Shown piece after piece: positions 31,876-40,348 of a stretch of 43,012 bases of DNA. How positions within the stretch are numbered: position 1 is the first letter of the stretch; every line of letters starts with the position of its first letter. Location of the stretch: positions 1 through 43,012 of the IMG/VR virus record IMGVR_UViG_3300046010_012164; one strand, written 5' to 3'. The notes beneath the pieces are model-generated. The model was not told the DNA's origin. It was given only the letters and a program-made list of their open reading frames with translations, and made no database searches. The position numbers and the translations under genes are program-made. This stretch comes from a virus.

Positions 31876-31891
31876 ACCCTGTCATCAGGGT
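31876..31891. promoter_or_regulatory. 16-bp palindromic operator candidate
   Basis: ACCCTG TCAT CAGGGT is a perfect 6-bp inverted repeat with a 4-base centre. It lies at the predicted start point of the leftward promoter that has the CtrA-type box at its -35 region, a standard place for a repressor site. It could also form a small hairpin at the mRNA 5' end. Confidence 0.5.
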
Positions 31892-31897
31892 ACGGTC

Positions 31898-31933
31898 ACA
31901 GTATGCGGGGCTGAAGCTTAACGGAAGCTTAAC
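31898..31933 (-). promoter_or_regulatory. Leftward early promoter with a perfect CtrA-type box
   Basis: TTAACGGAAGCTTAAC (31918-31933) is exactly TTAA-N7-TTAAC, the full CtrA recognition sequence of Alphaproteobacteria, and part of an 11-bp tandem repeat starting at 31913. On the - strand a -10 candidate TACTGT (31903-31898) places the start near 31891 and the box centre near -34, the usual position for CtrA activation. The -35 hexamer itself (TTCCGT) is poor, as expected for an activator-dependent promoter. Leader to the first early gene is about 115 bases. Confidence 0.55.
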
Positions 31934-31990
31934 GGGATCGGGCCGGGCGGGCTGGATCATTACGATTAGTTAATGTTCGGCCCCGAGGGA

Positions 31991-32046
31991 TTGGCACGGT
32001 CCTTGCCGGGCCGTCCAGCCTCGGGGGCCGTGGCAAGGATCATGCC
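31991..32046 (+). promoter_or_regulatory. Sigma54-like promoter element / inverted repeat before the late genes
   Basis: TTGGCACGGTCCTTGC (31991-32006) matches the RpoN consensus TGGCACG-N4-TTGC with the correct GG-to-GC spacing. A weaker second match, TGGCAAGGATCATGC, is at 32031-32045. The two segments are also near-perfect inverted repeats (31993-32007 and 32032-32046), so a hairpin or dimer-binding site is an alternative. The region is in the 31777-32283 gap, which has no gene I can support, and points at the late operon. No sigma70-type rightward promoter was found there. Confidence 0.45.
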
Positions 32047-32283
32047 AGGCCGGCGGCCTGCCGCGCAGCGGCGACCGGCACCCTCCCCCAGGCCACCCCC
32101 TCGCGCGCCTTCCTTCCACCCCTCTCTCCGCTCCGAGCCGGTTTGAACAAACGGGGTGGATTATTCCCCATTATCCGGGGTGATTTACTCCCACCCCCTC
32201 ACCCAGCGCCGGCCGCCGGCTTCCGCCCGCCCGCGGGAAAGTGCGGTTGTCAGGGAAGGAGTCTCCGGGTTAACGTGCGGGCT

Positions 32284-33402
32284 ATGGCGGAGCAGTCCCG
32301 AGTCGGCCAATTCCTCTCCCAGCCGAATCCGCTCGCGGGATTGAGGACGGATGTTGCGCCCTTTATCGACGAGAACCTCAGCGAAGCCGCGGTGATGAAT
32401 CTGCTGTCCTCGATGCTCAAGACCGCCCCGGCGACGGAGCCGACCCTCGGGGGCGTGGCCGAGCAGATGGCGCTGGGCCTCGGTCGGGCGACCGACCCGC
32501 GGATTGCTGGGGCGAAGACCATCCCAGAGGCGAACCAGATGGTCGAGGGCCAGGGGCCGCCATCGGTCGGGGAGATGCTTAATTCTCCGATGTTCCCCCT
32601 CGCAGGGATCAACCTCTGGCATGGGAGTGGACGCTTGTTCTCCCCCGAGCCCGGCGCACCGTTCGGTCGCTTCCGGGATGATAAGATGGGAACCGGCGTC
32701 GGGATGCAGCGGTTCGGGAAGGGCCATTACCTGAGCGACGCAAAGGGCGAGGCCCGGGACTACGCCCTCGCCGGGAGGAACACAGCCGATGTTCTCTACG
32801 AGGGCCGGCCCGCCTGGCTCCCGCTGGAGAACAAAGAGATCGACCGGTCGAGCGTGGCCGGGATGGCGCTCAGGGAGATCGACAAGTACAAGTCCTTCGA
32901 CTTCACGCTGAAGAAGATGGAGCAAGAGGCTCTCATCACCAGCATGCAGAAGGACAAGTACCTCTCGGAGATGTATACGGAAGTCGCCGAGTGGCTGAAG
33001 AAGAACAAGGAAAAGTTCTCCGTCCCCCAGGCGAGTCTGTACTCGGTCGAGCTCGATGATGCTGTAGCCGAGCGGATGCGGAGACTCGAGGAGGTTCTCC
33101 CGAAGGGGCAGAAGAACGAGCTCAGCTGGCTCCTCCGTGATGAGGCCCAGAGGGGCCCGCCGGAGGCCCGGTATGGCCTCGGGGAGCTGCTCACCCGACT
33201 CCGGGAGCCGGACAGCACGCTGGGAAGTTTCTACCCCTCACTCGACAACCGCTACCCCCGCCTGGGTGAGGTGCTCCTCGAGTACCTCGGCTCCCCGGGG
33301 GTGAAGTATCTCAGCCGCAGCGCCGCCAGGAATGGTGGTCAGATGAACTACGTGGTACGCGACCCGGATTTGCTTACCATCGTTGGTCGAGAGAACCCGT
33401 AA
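32284..33402 (+). CDS. ADP-ribosyltransferase-like protein (ART-PolyVal type)
   Basis: 372 aa from the ATG at 32284; in-frame alternatives at 32275 (GTG) and 32143 exist and the ribosome site AAGGAG is poorly spaced, so the start is uncertain. The core matches the ART domain of phage polyvalent proteins: LWHGSGRLF (His113), then GTGVGMQRFGKGHYLSDAKG (about 136-155), and a C-terminal NYVVRDPDLLTIV (about 355-367). This family transfers ADP-ribose from NAD+ to a target. It is the first late gene, just before the terminase, so it may be packaged and injected (as T4 Alt) or act late. The N-terminal 105 residues contain no recognised domain. Confidence 0.7.
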   Translation: MAEQSRVGQFLSQPNPLAGLRTDVAPFIDENLSEAAVMNLLSSMLKTAPATEPTLGGVAEQMALGLGRATDPRIAGAKTIPEANQMVEGQGPPSVGEMLNSPMFPLAGINLWHGSGRLFSPEPGAPFGRFRDDKMGTGVGMQRFGKGHYLSDAKGEARDYALAGRNTADVLYEGRPAWLPLENKEIDRSSVAGMALREIDKYKSFDFTLKKMEQEALITSMQKDKYLSEMYTEVAEWLKKNKEKFSVPQASLYSVELDDAVAERMRRLEEVLPKGQKNELSWLLRDEAQRGPPEARYGLGELLTRLREPDSTLGSFYPSLDNRYPRLGEVLLEYLGSPGVKYLSRSAARNGGQMNYVVRDPDLLTIVGRENP

Positions 33403-33995
33403 TGGCCGAGTCAGCCTTCATCAAAAAGGTCTCCCCGAAGCATCAGGAAATGATTAACTTCCTGATCGAGCACCCGACCGTGAGTCGGCGGGAGATGGCC
33501 CTGCACTTCGGCGTGACCCTCCCGTGGCTCTCGACGATCATCCACTCCCAGGCGTTCCAGGCGGAGCTCAAGCGGCAGCAGGACAAGGTCTTCAACGTCG
33601 CCATCGCCCGCCCGCTCCAGGATCGGCTCCTCGGTGCGGCCCACCTGGCCCTCGATCGCCTCGAGGCCCGGCTCACGGTCGAGGACGACACGGAGACCCT
33701 TCGGCGCACGGTGGAGACCCTGGCCAAGGGTGCCGGGGAGTTCCAGGGCGAAAAGAACAAGCCCCTCCAGGGGGATCAGTTTAACTTCTTTAACATCTCC
33801 GCGGACGAGCTTCGTGCCGCGAGGGAAAGAATCGGAAAGCGAGAAATCGTCGATGGAGAGCTCATCCAGTCCCCCGGTGAAGCAGCGGGAGTTCAAGCCG
33901 GTCGGGAAAGTCTCCTGGGCCCACCGAGTCTCGGAGCCCCCGTTCAAGCTCAAGGCCACGCGCAACCCGCGCTTCCGGGCGGGGATTCGGTATGA
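33402..33995 (+). CDS. Small terminase-like HTH protein
   Basis: 197 aa. Residues 14-55 (HQEMINFLIEHPTVSRREMA, FGVTLPWLSTIIHSQAF) form an HTH of the type used by phage small terminase subunits to recognise packaging sites; a helical oligomerisation region follows (RPLQDRLLGAAHLALDRLEA). The position two genes before TerL supports the role. The last 45 codons overlap the next gene in another frame and look less constrained. ATG overlaps the ART stop (TAATG). Confidence 0.7.
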   Translation: MAESAFIKKVSPKHQEMINFLIEHPTVSRREMALHFGVTLPWLSTIIHSQAFQAELKRQQDKVFNVAIARPLQDRLLGAAHLALDRLEARLTVEDDTETLRRTVETLAKGAGEFQGEKNKPLQGDQFNFFNISADELRAARERIGKREIVDGELIQSPGEAAGVQAGRESLLGPPSLGAPVQAQGHAQPALPGGDSV

Positions 33996-34389
33996 AGAGG
34001 AAGCTCTCGAGTACCTCTACCACCGGCTCGGCTCGGGCTTCGGGCAGAAGCTTTGGTTCTGCTACCAGGCAGAATACCGGCCCTACCCGTGCTACTGCCA
34101 GGTCGACGCTCTCTTCGATCCGGGTGAAGATGAAGGGGACCTCACGCTCTTCGAGGTCAAGTACCGGCACACGCCCGACACGTACTTCCAGCTCACCAAC
34201 ATTTACCTGCCGGTTCTCCGGGCTGCTTACCCTTCGCGGCGTATTGCCGTATGCGAAGTCGTCCGATGGTTCGACCCAGGGACAGCCTTCCCAGTCCCGG
34301 TCGTTCTCGCGCCCGATCCCGGCGCCGTCCGGCTCAACGACTTCTCCGTCCACATCTTTAATTCGCCCGTGAGAAAGAAGATCCGGTGA
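33853..34389 (+). CDS. PD-(D/E)XK nuclease-fold protein next to terminase
   Basis: 178 aa. CQVDALFD followed by LTLFEVKYRHTPDTYFQL fits a PD-(D/E)XK core: Asp, then Glu-x-Lys on the next strand, then a Gln/Leu helix. A conserved-looking RNPRFRAGIRYEEEALEYL precedes it. Small PD-(D/E)XK proteins next to TerL occur in many phages and may act in packaging, DNA maturation or end trimming; the precise role is unknown. Its stop overlaps the TerL GTG. Confidence 0.6.
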   Translation: MESSSSPPVKQREFKPVGKVSWAHRVSEPPFKLKATRNPRFRAGIRYEEEALEYLYHRLGSGFGQKLWFCYQAEYRPYPCYCQVDALFDPGEDEGDLTLFEVKYRHTPDTYFQLTNIYLPVLRAAYPSRRIAVCEVVRWFDPGTAFPVPVVLAPDPGAVRLNDFSVHIFNSPVRKKIR

Positions 34390-35885
34390 TGCAGTCAACC
34401 GCCATGCATGTTCAGTCCCCGGGCGTTGAGGCACCCCCCGCCTCCGCTCGCGAGTTGATTGAGCTCGCCGCGGCTGACCCGATCTTCTTCTCCCGGGCGT
34501 TTTTTCCCAAGACCGCGCGGCAGAAGTCCCCGTGGTTCCACTCGCAGATCTGGAACCTCCTCGAGACCGGCGGGAATCCGTATGTCGGGATCGAGGTCTT
34601 CCGCGGCGGGGCCAAGACGACGATCGTCCGGCTCAACCTCGCGAAGAGGATTTCCTACTCCATCTCCCGCACGATCCTCATCGTCTCCGCCTCCCAGTCC
34701 CACGCGGCCCGGAGCGTCCGGTGGCTGAAGTCCCAGGTGGAAAAGAACGCCACCTGGGCTAACACCTTCCGGCTGCGGAAGGGGAACAAGTGGACGGACG
34801 AAGAGATCGAGATCGTCAACGGGATCACTGGTGAGTCCACCTTCGTCCTCGCCGTCGGCATCACCGGCCAGATCCGCGGCGTGAACCTCGAGGACTACCG
34901 GCCGGACTTTATCGTCGCTGACGACCCGTGCGATGAGGAGAACTCGGGAACGGATGAGCAGCTGAAGAAGACGGCCGAGCTTTTCTTCGGCGCCCTTGCC
35001 CCGGGCTTGGCCCCGCGGAGCGAGTGCCCGAACGCGATGATGGTTCTGCTCCAGACCTCGATCTCAAACAAGGATCTCATCAACACGGCGCACAAGGATC
35101 CTCAGTGGCGGACGTTCAAGTTTCCCATCATCGTGGACAAGGAAGGGGTTAAGGCCAGCGCCTGGCCCGACCGGTGGACGCTCGAAGAGCTCGTCCAGAT
35201 GAAAGAGAGCTACACCCGCCGCGGGCAGCTGTACCTGTGGCTCCGGGAGTACGAGTGCACGATTACTTCGCCGGAAGAAGCTCCGCTGAAGATGGACGCG
35301 CTTCGCTACTACGAGGTCAGTCCCGAGTCGATGATCGTCTACTTCGGTCTCGACCCCGCCCGGCCGAAGAGCAAAAACCCCCACAAGTCCTGCCTCTCCG
35401 CCGTTGGGCGAGTCGGGCGGGATGTGTACCTCCTCGAGTACTTCACCCAGACGAACGTGAACCCGGATGAGCTGTGGAATAGCTTCTACGCTATGGCCCT
35501 CCGCTGGCGTCCGTTCATGGTCGGGGTGGAGACGATTGCCTACCAGCAGGCCCTCGCCTGGTACTTCAGGAAGAAGATGGTCGAGGTCGGCGTCTTCTGG
35601 CAGGTGAAGGAAGTTGAAGACCGGCGCCGGAAGGCTGACCGGATCATTCAGGAAATTGCTGGGCTCGCTTCGGAGGGTCACCTCTATGTCCGACCGACGC
35701 AGGATGAGTGGATTGAAGCCTACCGCTCTTGGCGGGTTGGAGAGGACCAAGATCTCCTCGACTCTACCGCCCTTGCCATTGCCCTTTCGGGGAATCTCGT
35801 CCTCTCGGTCGGTGACGAAAGCGCCATCCCTCTCTTGGATGAAAGCAATATACCGGATCTGCAGCTTGAACTCGGGTGCCCGTAA
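34386..35885 (+). CDS. terL: Terminase large subunit
   Basis: 499 aa from the GTG at 34386 (an ATG follows directly). The ATPase has a TerL-type Walker A VFRGGAKTT (71-79) and Walker B FIVADDP (Asp179, Asp180). The nuclease domain, about 315-490, has D323 (FGLDPARP), E382 (VGVETIAYQ) and D459 (DLLDSTAL) as metal ligands of the RNase H-like fold. It packages DNA into the prohead and cuts the concatemer. It is followed by the portal gene with TAATG overlap. Confidence 0.9.
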   Translation: MMQSTAMHVQSPGVEAPPASARELIELAAADPIFFSRAFFPKTARQKSPWFHSQIWNLLETGGNPYVGIEVFRGGAKTTIVRLNLAKRISYSISRTILIVSASQSHAARSVRWLKSQVEKNATWANTFRLRKGNKWTDEEIEIVNGITGESTFVLAVGITGQIRGVNLEDYRPDFIVADDPCDEENSGTDEQLKKTAELFFGALAPGLAPRSECPNAMMVLLQTSISNKDLINTAHKDPQWRTFKFPIIVDKEGVKASAWPDRWTLEELVQMKESYTRRGQLYLWLREYECTITSPEEAPLKMDALRYYEVSPESMIVYFGLDPARPKSKNPHKSCLSAVGRVGRDVYLLEYFTQTNVNPDELWNSFYAMALRWRPFMVGVETIAYQQALAWYFRKKMVEVGVFWQVKEVEDRRRKADRIIQEIAGLASEGHLYVRPTQDEWIEAYRSWRVGEDQDLLDSTALAIALSGNLVLSVGDESAIPLLDESNIPDLQLELGCP

Positions 35886-37858
35886 TGGTTGAGTCGCTGA
35901 ACAAAGAACTTCGCTGGGATACGCCTCTGCACGAGAAGATCCTCCGTGCGGTGGTCGATCGGAAGAAGTTCTCCGAGGACAAGATGGCTAAGGCCCGGGA
36001 GCGCTGGATGCAGGCGGACAAAGACATTGTCGCCTATATCCCCAAGAGCGCTGCGGACAACGATCGCCAGGGCCGGCGGGACAATCGTGGGGTGCTGGAC
36101 TATGTCACCCTCGAGGTCCCCTACGCCTACGCCACGATCGCCTCGATGCATACCTACCTGACGAGCGTCTTCCTTTCCCGCTCGCCGGTGTACCAGGTCT
36201 CCGCCCGCCACGGCGAAGGGCAGGATTCGATCCTCGCCCTCGAGGCTGTGCTCGACTACCAGAACAAGGTCGGGAATCACCTTCCGATTCTCTACAACTG
36301 GTTCTGGGACGCGGCCAAGTACGGCATCGGTGTGGTCGGGGAGTACTGGGACGAAGAGACCCTCCGCATGGCTCGGATCGTGGAGAAGGAAAAGAAGTTC
36401 TTCGGGATCGGGACGGGGAAGATGGAGACCGTGAAGGAGGTCTTCGAGACCCTCGGGTATCAGGGGAATAAGCTCTACTCCATCCGCCCGTTCGACTGGT
36501 TCCCTGACCCCCGCGTTCCGGTGAATGACTTCCAGTCCGGTGAGTTCTGCGGCCGGCAGGTCTCCGTCGGGCTCTCCTATGTCGAGGAGCAAAGCTACTC
36601 CGGCCGGTACTTCAACGTCGATCTCCTTCGGAAGACGAAGGGGGATCGCGACGAGATCCGCCGGGCGATGAACGAGTCGGCCAGCTACGGCACCGCGCTC
36701 AATCCGACCGAGACCAACGCCGGCTCGCCCTATGTGGACCAGCCTTACGGCCGCGGGACCTACTGGGCGGAAGAGGTCGGAAAGGGATTCCTAACCCTGC
36801 TGGAGATGGTGGTCAGGATCATCCCGCGGGACTGGGGACTCGGTGAGTCCACCCGGTGCGAGAAGTGGGTCTTCACCGTCGCGAACGAGACCCTCGTCAT
36901 CGGCGCCCGCCCGCTGGCCCTCTACCACGACAAGTTCCCCTATTCCATCCTCGAGACAGGTTTCGGGTCGGAGGAGTTCATCAAGTACTCCACCCTCGAC
37001 CACATCCGCCCGCTGGCCCAGACGATGACCTGGCTGTTCAACACTCACATGTGGAACGTCCGGAAGGCGATCAACGATGTGCGGGTGGTGGATCCTTCGA
37101 AGATCGTAATGAAGGATCTCGAGCGCCCCCAGCCGGGCGGCGTAATCAGGCTGAAGCCGAGCTTCTACGGCGGAGACGTCCGGACGGCCGTGACCCAGCT
37201 CCAGGCCGTCGACGTGACCCGGGCCCACATGCAGGACTCGCGGATCGTCGAGGAACTGATCCAGCGGGTCTCGGGCGTGACGGATAACATCATGGGCCTC
37301 GTGGCGGAGGGCGGCCGGAAGACGGCGACGGAGGTCCGCACGGCCTCGGGCTTCAGCGTCAACCGGATGAAGACGGTTGCGGAATACTTCTCCGCCCTCG
37401 GCTTCTCCCCGCTCCTCTCCCGGATGATCTCGAACACCCAGCAGCTGATGACTATGGAGACCAAGTTTGCCGTCGCCGGTGGGCTGGCCAACGAGGCCCA
37501 GCGGTTCATGGACGTCAACCCGAACGCTCTCGCCGGGTTCTACGACTTCGTCCCAGTCGACGGTACTCTCCCTATCGACCGGCTGGCCCAGGCGAACTTC
37601 TGGAAGGAACTCCTTGTCCAGCTCATCCGCGTTCCCCAGCTTGCCCAGCAGTGGGATTTCGGGGCGATGATCGCTCACACGATGAGCCTTCAGGGCGAGC
37701 GGAACGTGAATCGGTTCAAGATCCAAGTCGCCCCTCCAGGGGCAACGCCGGGGAGCACCCTCGGCGGCAACGTTATCCCAATCGGAGGTATGAATGGACC
37801 TGCAGGACCAGCTTCGCCAGCTACGGGAGCAGGCGGCGCTACTCCGCTCATTGGTTGA
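35885..37858 (+). CDS. Portal protein
   Basis: 657 aa from the ATG at 35885. Position directly after TerL and the pattern of long helices with a central hydrophobic region match podovirus portals: a membrane-free stem/wing protein with YNWFWDAAKYGIGVVGEYW, SIRPFDWFPDPRVPVNDFQ, IVEELIQRVSGVTDNIMG and GGRKTATEVRTASGFSVNRM. Twelve copies would form the ring through which DNA passes. The C-terminus is Gly/Pro/Ala-rich. Its 3' end overlaps the next gene by 65 bp. Confidence 0.85.
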   Translation: MVESLNKELRWDTPLHEKILRAVVDRKKFSEDKMAKARERWMQADKDIVAYIPKSAADNDRQGRRDNRGVLDYVTLEVPYAYATIASMHTYLTSVFLSRSPVYQVSARHGEGQDSILALEAVLDYQNKVGNHLPILYNWFWDAAKYGIGVVGEYWDEETLRMARIVEKEKKFFGIGTGKMETVKEVFETLGYQGNKLYSIRPFDWFPDPRVPVNDFQSGEFCGRQVSVGLSYVEEQSYSGRYFNVDLLRKTKGDRDEIRRAMNESASYGTALNPTETNAGSPYVDQPYGRGTYWAEEVGKGFLTLLEMVVRIIPRDWGLGESTRCEKWVFTVANETLVIGARPLALYHDKFPYSILETGFGSEEFIKYSTLDHIRPLAQTMTWLFNTHMWNVRKAINDVRVVDPSKIVMKDLERPQPGGVIRLKPSFYGGDVRTAVTQLQAVDVTRAHMQDSRIVEELIQRVSGVTDNIMGLVAEGGRKTATEVRTASGFSVNRMKTVAEYFSALGFSPLLSRMISNTQQLMTMETKFAVAGGLANEAQRFMDVNPNALAGFYDFVPVDGTLPIDRLAQANFWKELLVQLIRVPQLAQQWDFGAMIAHTMSLQGERNVNRFKIQVAPPGATPGSTLGGNVIPIGGMNGPAGPASPATGAGGATPLIG

Positions 37859-38132
37859 TTCCCCGGGGTGGGCCTGGCTCACCGGGATCTACACGGAGCA
37901 GAAAGAAGCGCGACTGACCGACATAGTTCTCCGACCGCCTGAGGGGCAAGATTCCCTCATCCAGAAGGAGTACGCAATCGGGGAAGTTGCGGGGATGAAG
38001 CTGATAACCCAGCTCCCCGTAATCGCCCTGGAACAAGTTAACGAGGAGATCGAACTCCTCATTAAGGAAGTAAAGGAAGACGAAGATGACGACGGAAAAC
38101 GATCAGACACTCTCGACTACCCCATCGGCTGA
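37794..38132 (+). CDS. 112-aa protein between portal and scaffold
   Basis: ATG at 37794 with GGAGG upstream, inside the portal 3' end. Helical N-terminus (LQDQLRQLREQAALLRSLVD), then SPGWAWLTGIYTEQKEARLT, and a strongly acidic tail (IELLIKEVKEDEDDD). Small proteins of this kind lie between portal and scaffold in many podoviruses; function unknown. Overlaps the scaffold gene by 47 bp. Confidence 0.6.
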   Translation: MDLQDQLRQLREQAALLRSLVDSPGWAWLTGIYTEQKEARLTDIVLRPPEGQDSLIQKEYAIGEVAGMKLITQLPVIALEQVNEEIELLIKEVKEDEDDDGKRSDTLDYPIG

Positions 38133-38997
38133 CGAAGCCACCGGCGGGTCTGCGCCGGCTGAAAACGGTTCTGCCCTCCCGCAGAACTTCATCGACCCGG
38201 ATTACGGCTCGTTCGTGGAAGATGCCGGTTCGGATGATGCTGACCCCTCGCCGCCTCCGGCCCAGCCGGCCCCGGTGCAGGGTTCAACGCCAGCCGCCCC
38301 AGCTGCTTCCGCTCCCGAGTCCCCGGCTGCGCCTGTCGCGCCCGCGCCTGCTGCCGCGGAGGCCCCGCCTCCAGCCGCTGCCGCGCCGTCGCCCGCTGCA
38401 CCAGCACAGCCGGTAAATCCTTCCCAGCCTCCTGTCGACTACGCGGAACTGGAACGCCAGGTCCACGAAGCTCTGCAGAAGAAGCTCTCCTTGAGTCCCG
38501 AGGAGGCAGCAAAAGTGGACGAGCTGGGCGCCAAGCCTAGTGAATACCTGCCCGCGATCCTCGCACGTGTCTATACCAGCGTGTATCAGGACGCCGTTCG
38601 CTCCGTCATGGGCCAGATCCCATCTCAGTTCGACATGGTGATGGCCCAGCGGGAGTCGGCCAGGCAGAATGAAGATGTCTTCTTCAATCGCTGGCCGCAA
38701 CTGAAGGGTAAGGATCAGGAAGTCATCGAGTCCATCAAGATCGTCCGGGCTGCTAATCCTCAGATCGATAAGCAGGCCCTGATCGAGAAGGCGGGCGCGC
38801 TGACTCTGCTCAACCTCGGACTCTCCCCCCAGCCGGCCGCTTCGCCGGGTCAAGTGGGTCAGCCCGCGGCGGCTCCTCTTCCTCCCCCTCGTCCTGCAAT
38901 GCCGGGGAGCGGTGTTCCTGGTGGCGGCATGGGCCGCACGCCGAGTTACGAAGAGCAGGTCTTCAACGAGATGGTGTCCAAGGAATTTGACCTCTAA
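38086..38997 (+). CDS. Capsid scaffold/assembly protein
   Basis: 303 aa. Residues about 45-130 are a Pro/Ala-rich disordered stretch; residues 130-240 form amphipathic helices (LERQVHEALQKKLSLSPEE, VRSVMGQIPSQFDMVMAQRE); the C-terminus is again Pro/Gly-rich, ending YEEQVFNEMVSKEFDL, a possible capsid-binding helix. Location immediately before the capsid gene and this composition are typical of scaffolding proteins, which are lost from the mature head. Confidence 0.75.
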   Translation: MTTENDQTLSTTPSADEATGGSAPAENGSALPQNFIDPDYGSFVEDAGSDDADPSPPPAQPAPVQGSTPAAPAASAPESPAAPVAPAPAAAEAPPPAAAAPSPAAPAQPVNPSQPPVDYAELERQVHEALQKKLSLSPEEAAKVDELGAKPSEYLPAILARVYTSVYQDAVRSVMGQIPSQFDMVMAQRESARQNEDVFFNRWPQLKGKDQEVIESIKIVRAANPQIDKQALIEKAGALTLLNLGLSPQPAASPGQVGQPAAAPLPPPRPAMPGSGVPGGGMGRTPSYEEQVFNEMVSKEFDL

Positions 38998-39015
38998 CTT
39001 CAAGGAACTACTGCA

Positions 39016-40275
39016 ATGGCTGATCGTCCTGCATTTATCTCCGGCCTGCGGAACTCGACCGAGTTCGGCACCGGAGAGCGTCCGAAGAACTTCCGGGAAG
39101 CCATCATGTGGCTCGACCCGAACGGCATGGCTCCTCTTCAGGCCATCTCGGCCAAGATGAAGAGCGAGAACGTTGACGACGCGGAGTTCAACTGGTGGGA
39201 AGAGGTGATGGATGTGCCGAAGGCCATCGTCGTCACGACGGGCACCGGCACTTCCCTCACGCTGAACTCGACCCAGTCGACCTACAACGCCGCTGGCCTG
39301 AATTACATCGACGCCGCCACGGTGGCTCGGATGTTCAAGCCTGGTGATATCCTCCAGCTGTACCAGCCGACCGTGGGCCAGCCGGACTACCTTACCGGTG
39401 TTGAGCTGATGCGGGTGGAGACGATCGCTTCGGCCACGTCGATCACCGTTACTCGTAACATCAACAACATCGCGGGTGCTCTCACCCTCGTTGCTGGCGA
39501 CCAGCTGCGACTCGTCGGTTCGGTCTATGCGGAAGGTTCGACCTCGCCCGACTCCCGCACCAGCCAGCCGCAGCTCAACACCAACTACACCCAGATCTTC
39601 AAGACCCCGTTCCAGGTCACCGGCACTGCGATGGCGACGAACTATCGCACCGGCTCGGCCTTCGAGAACGACCGCAAGCGGGCGATGTTTAACCACTCGA
39701 CGAGCCTGGAGCAGTCGATGCTCTGGGGCTTCCCGCGTGTGGACTTCGCTCTCTCCGGCGAGATCGCTCGTCTCACCGGCGGCCTGCGGTACTTCCTCCA
39801 GTCCAACGTGAACGTGAACGTCGGCTCGGTGACCGAAGACTTCTTCTTCGACTCGCTCCAGGCCCTGTTCAACTACAACGCGGGCGGCGCGGGTGACCAG
39901 CGGATCGTGATGCTTGGCAACGGTGCCCTGAACGCCTTCCAGAAGGCGATCAAGGACTCGACCGGCTTCCGGATGAACTACAACGGCACGGTGCGCGCCT
40001 GGAACATGAAGCTCCTGGAGTTCACCACCCCGCAGGGTTCGCTCTACATGAAGACGCACCCCCTGCTCAACACCGACCCGGTCTACACGAACTCGATGTT
40101 CGTGCTGAATGGCAAGGGCATCATCCGCCGTCCGCTCAAGGGCCGTGATACGAAGATCCAGCAGAACATCCAGGCGAACGACGCCGACCTGCGGAAGGAT
40201 CAGTGGATCACGGAGATCGGCTGGGAGATCCAGTTCGAGCGCACGATGGGCTACTTCGGCGGGATCACTTACTAA
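39016..40275 (+). CDS. Major capsid protein (SU10-like)
   Basis: 419 aa. AAGGA precedes the ATG. The N-terminus (FISGLRNSTEF, NFREAIMWLDPNGMAPLQAI) and the DDAEFNWWEEVMD block resemble the SU10/DUF5309 major capsid family, an HK97-fold shell protein, with a long beta-rich insertion at about 70-160 (VTTGTGTSLTLNSTQSTYNA). It is followed at once by a terminator, which fits high expression. Highly biased GC-rich codons. Confidence 0.8.
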   Translation: MADRPAFISGLRNSTEFGTGERPKNFREAIMWLDPNGMAPLQAISAKMKSENVDDAEFNWWEEVMDVPKAIVVTTGTGTSLTLNSTQSTYNAAGLNYIDAATVARMFKPGDILQLYQPTVGQPDYLTGVELMRVETIASATSITVTRNINNIAGALTLVAGDQLRLVGSVYAEGSTSPDSRTSQPQLNTNYTQIFKTPFQVTGTAMATNYRTGSAFENDRKRAMFNHSTSLEQSMLWGFPRVDFALSGEIARLTGGLRYFLQSNVNVNVGSVTEDFFFDSLQALFNYNAGGAGDQRIVMLGNGALNAFQKAIKDSTGFRMNYNGTVRAWNMKLLEFTTPQGSLYMKTHPLLNTDPVYTNSMFVLNGKGIIRRPLKGRDTKIQQNIQANDADLRKDQWITEIGWEIQFERTMGYFGGITY

Positions 40276-40291
40276 ACCGAGTAACGCCTAG

Positions 40292-40328
40292 CGAGGGGGA
40301 GGGAGTTCTCTCCCCCTCGTTTCTCTTT
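40292..40328 (+). terminator. Rho-independent terminator after the capsid gene
   Basis: CGAGGGGGAG (40292-40301), 8-base loop, CTCCCCCTCG (40310-40319), then TTTCTCTTT. A perfect 10-bp stem 17 bases after the capsid stop. It should be partial, since the tail genes downstream have no obvious promoter; such attenuation raises capsid over tail protein. Confidence 0.8.
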
Positions 40329-40348
40329 CGAAACGCTAGGAGATAGAA

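Noticed and set aside
31879-31885. CTGTCAT, a PhoB half-site
   Set aside because: No second half-site 11 bp away on either side; it is better explained as part of the 16-bp palindrome.
38284-40059. Long - strand open frame over scaffold and capsid genes
   Set aside because: Antisense shadow of two confident structural genes; low-complexity composition, no ribosome site.
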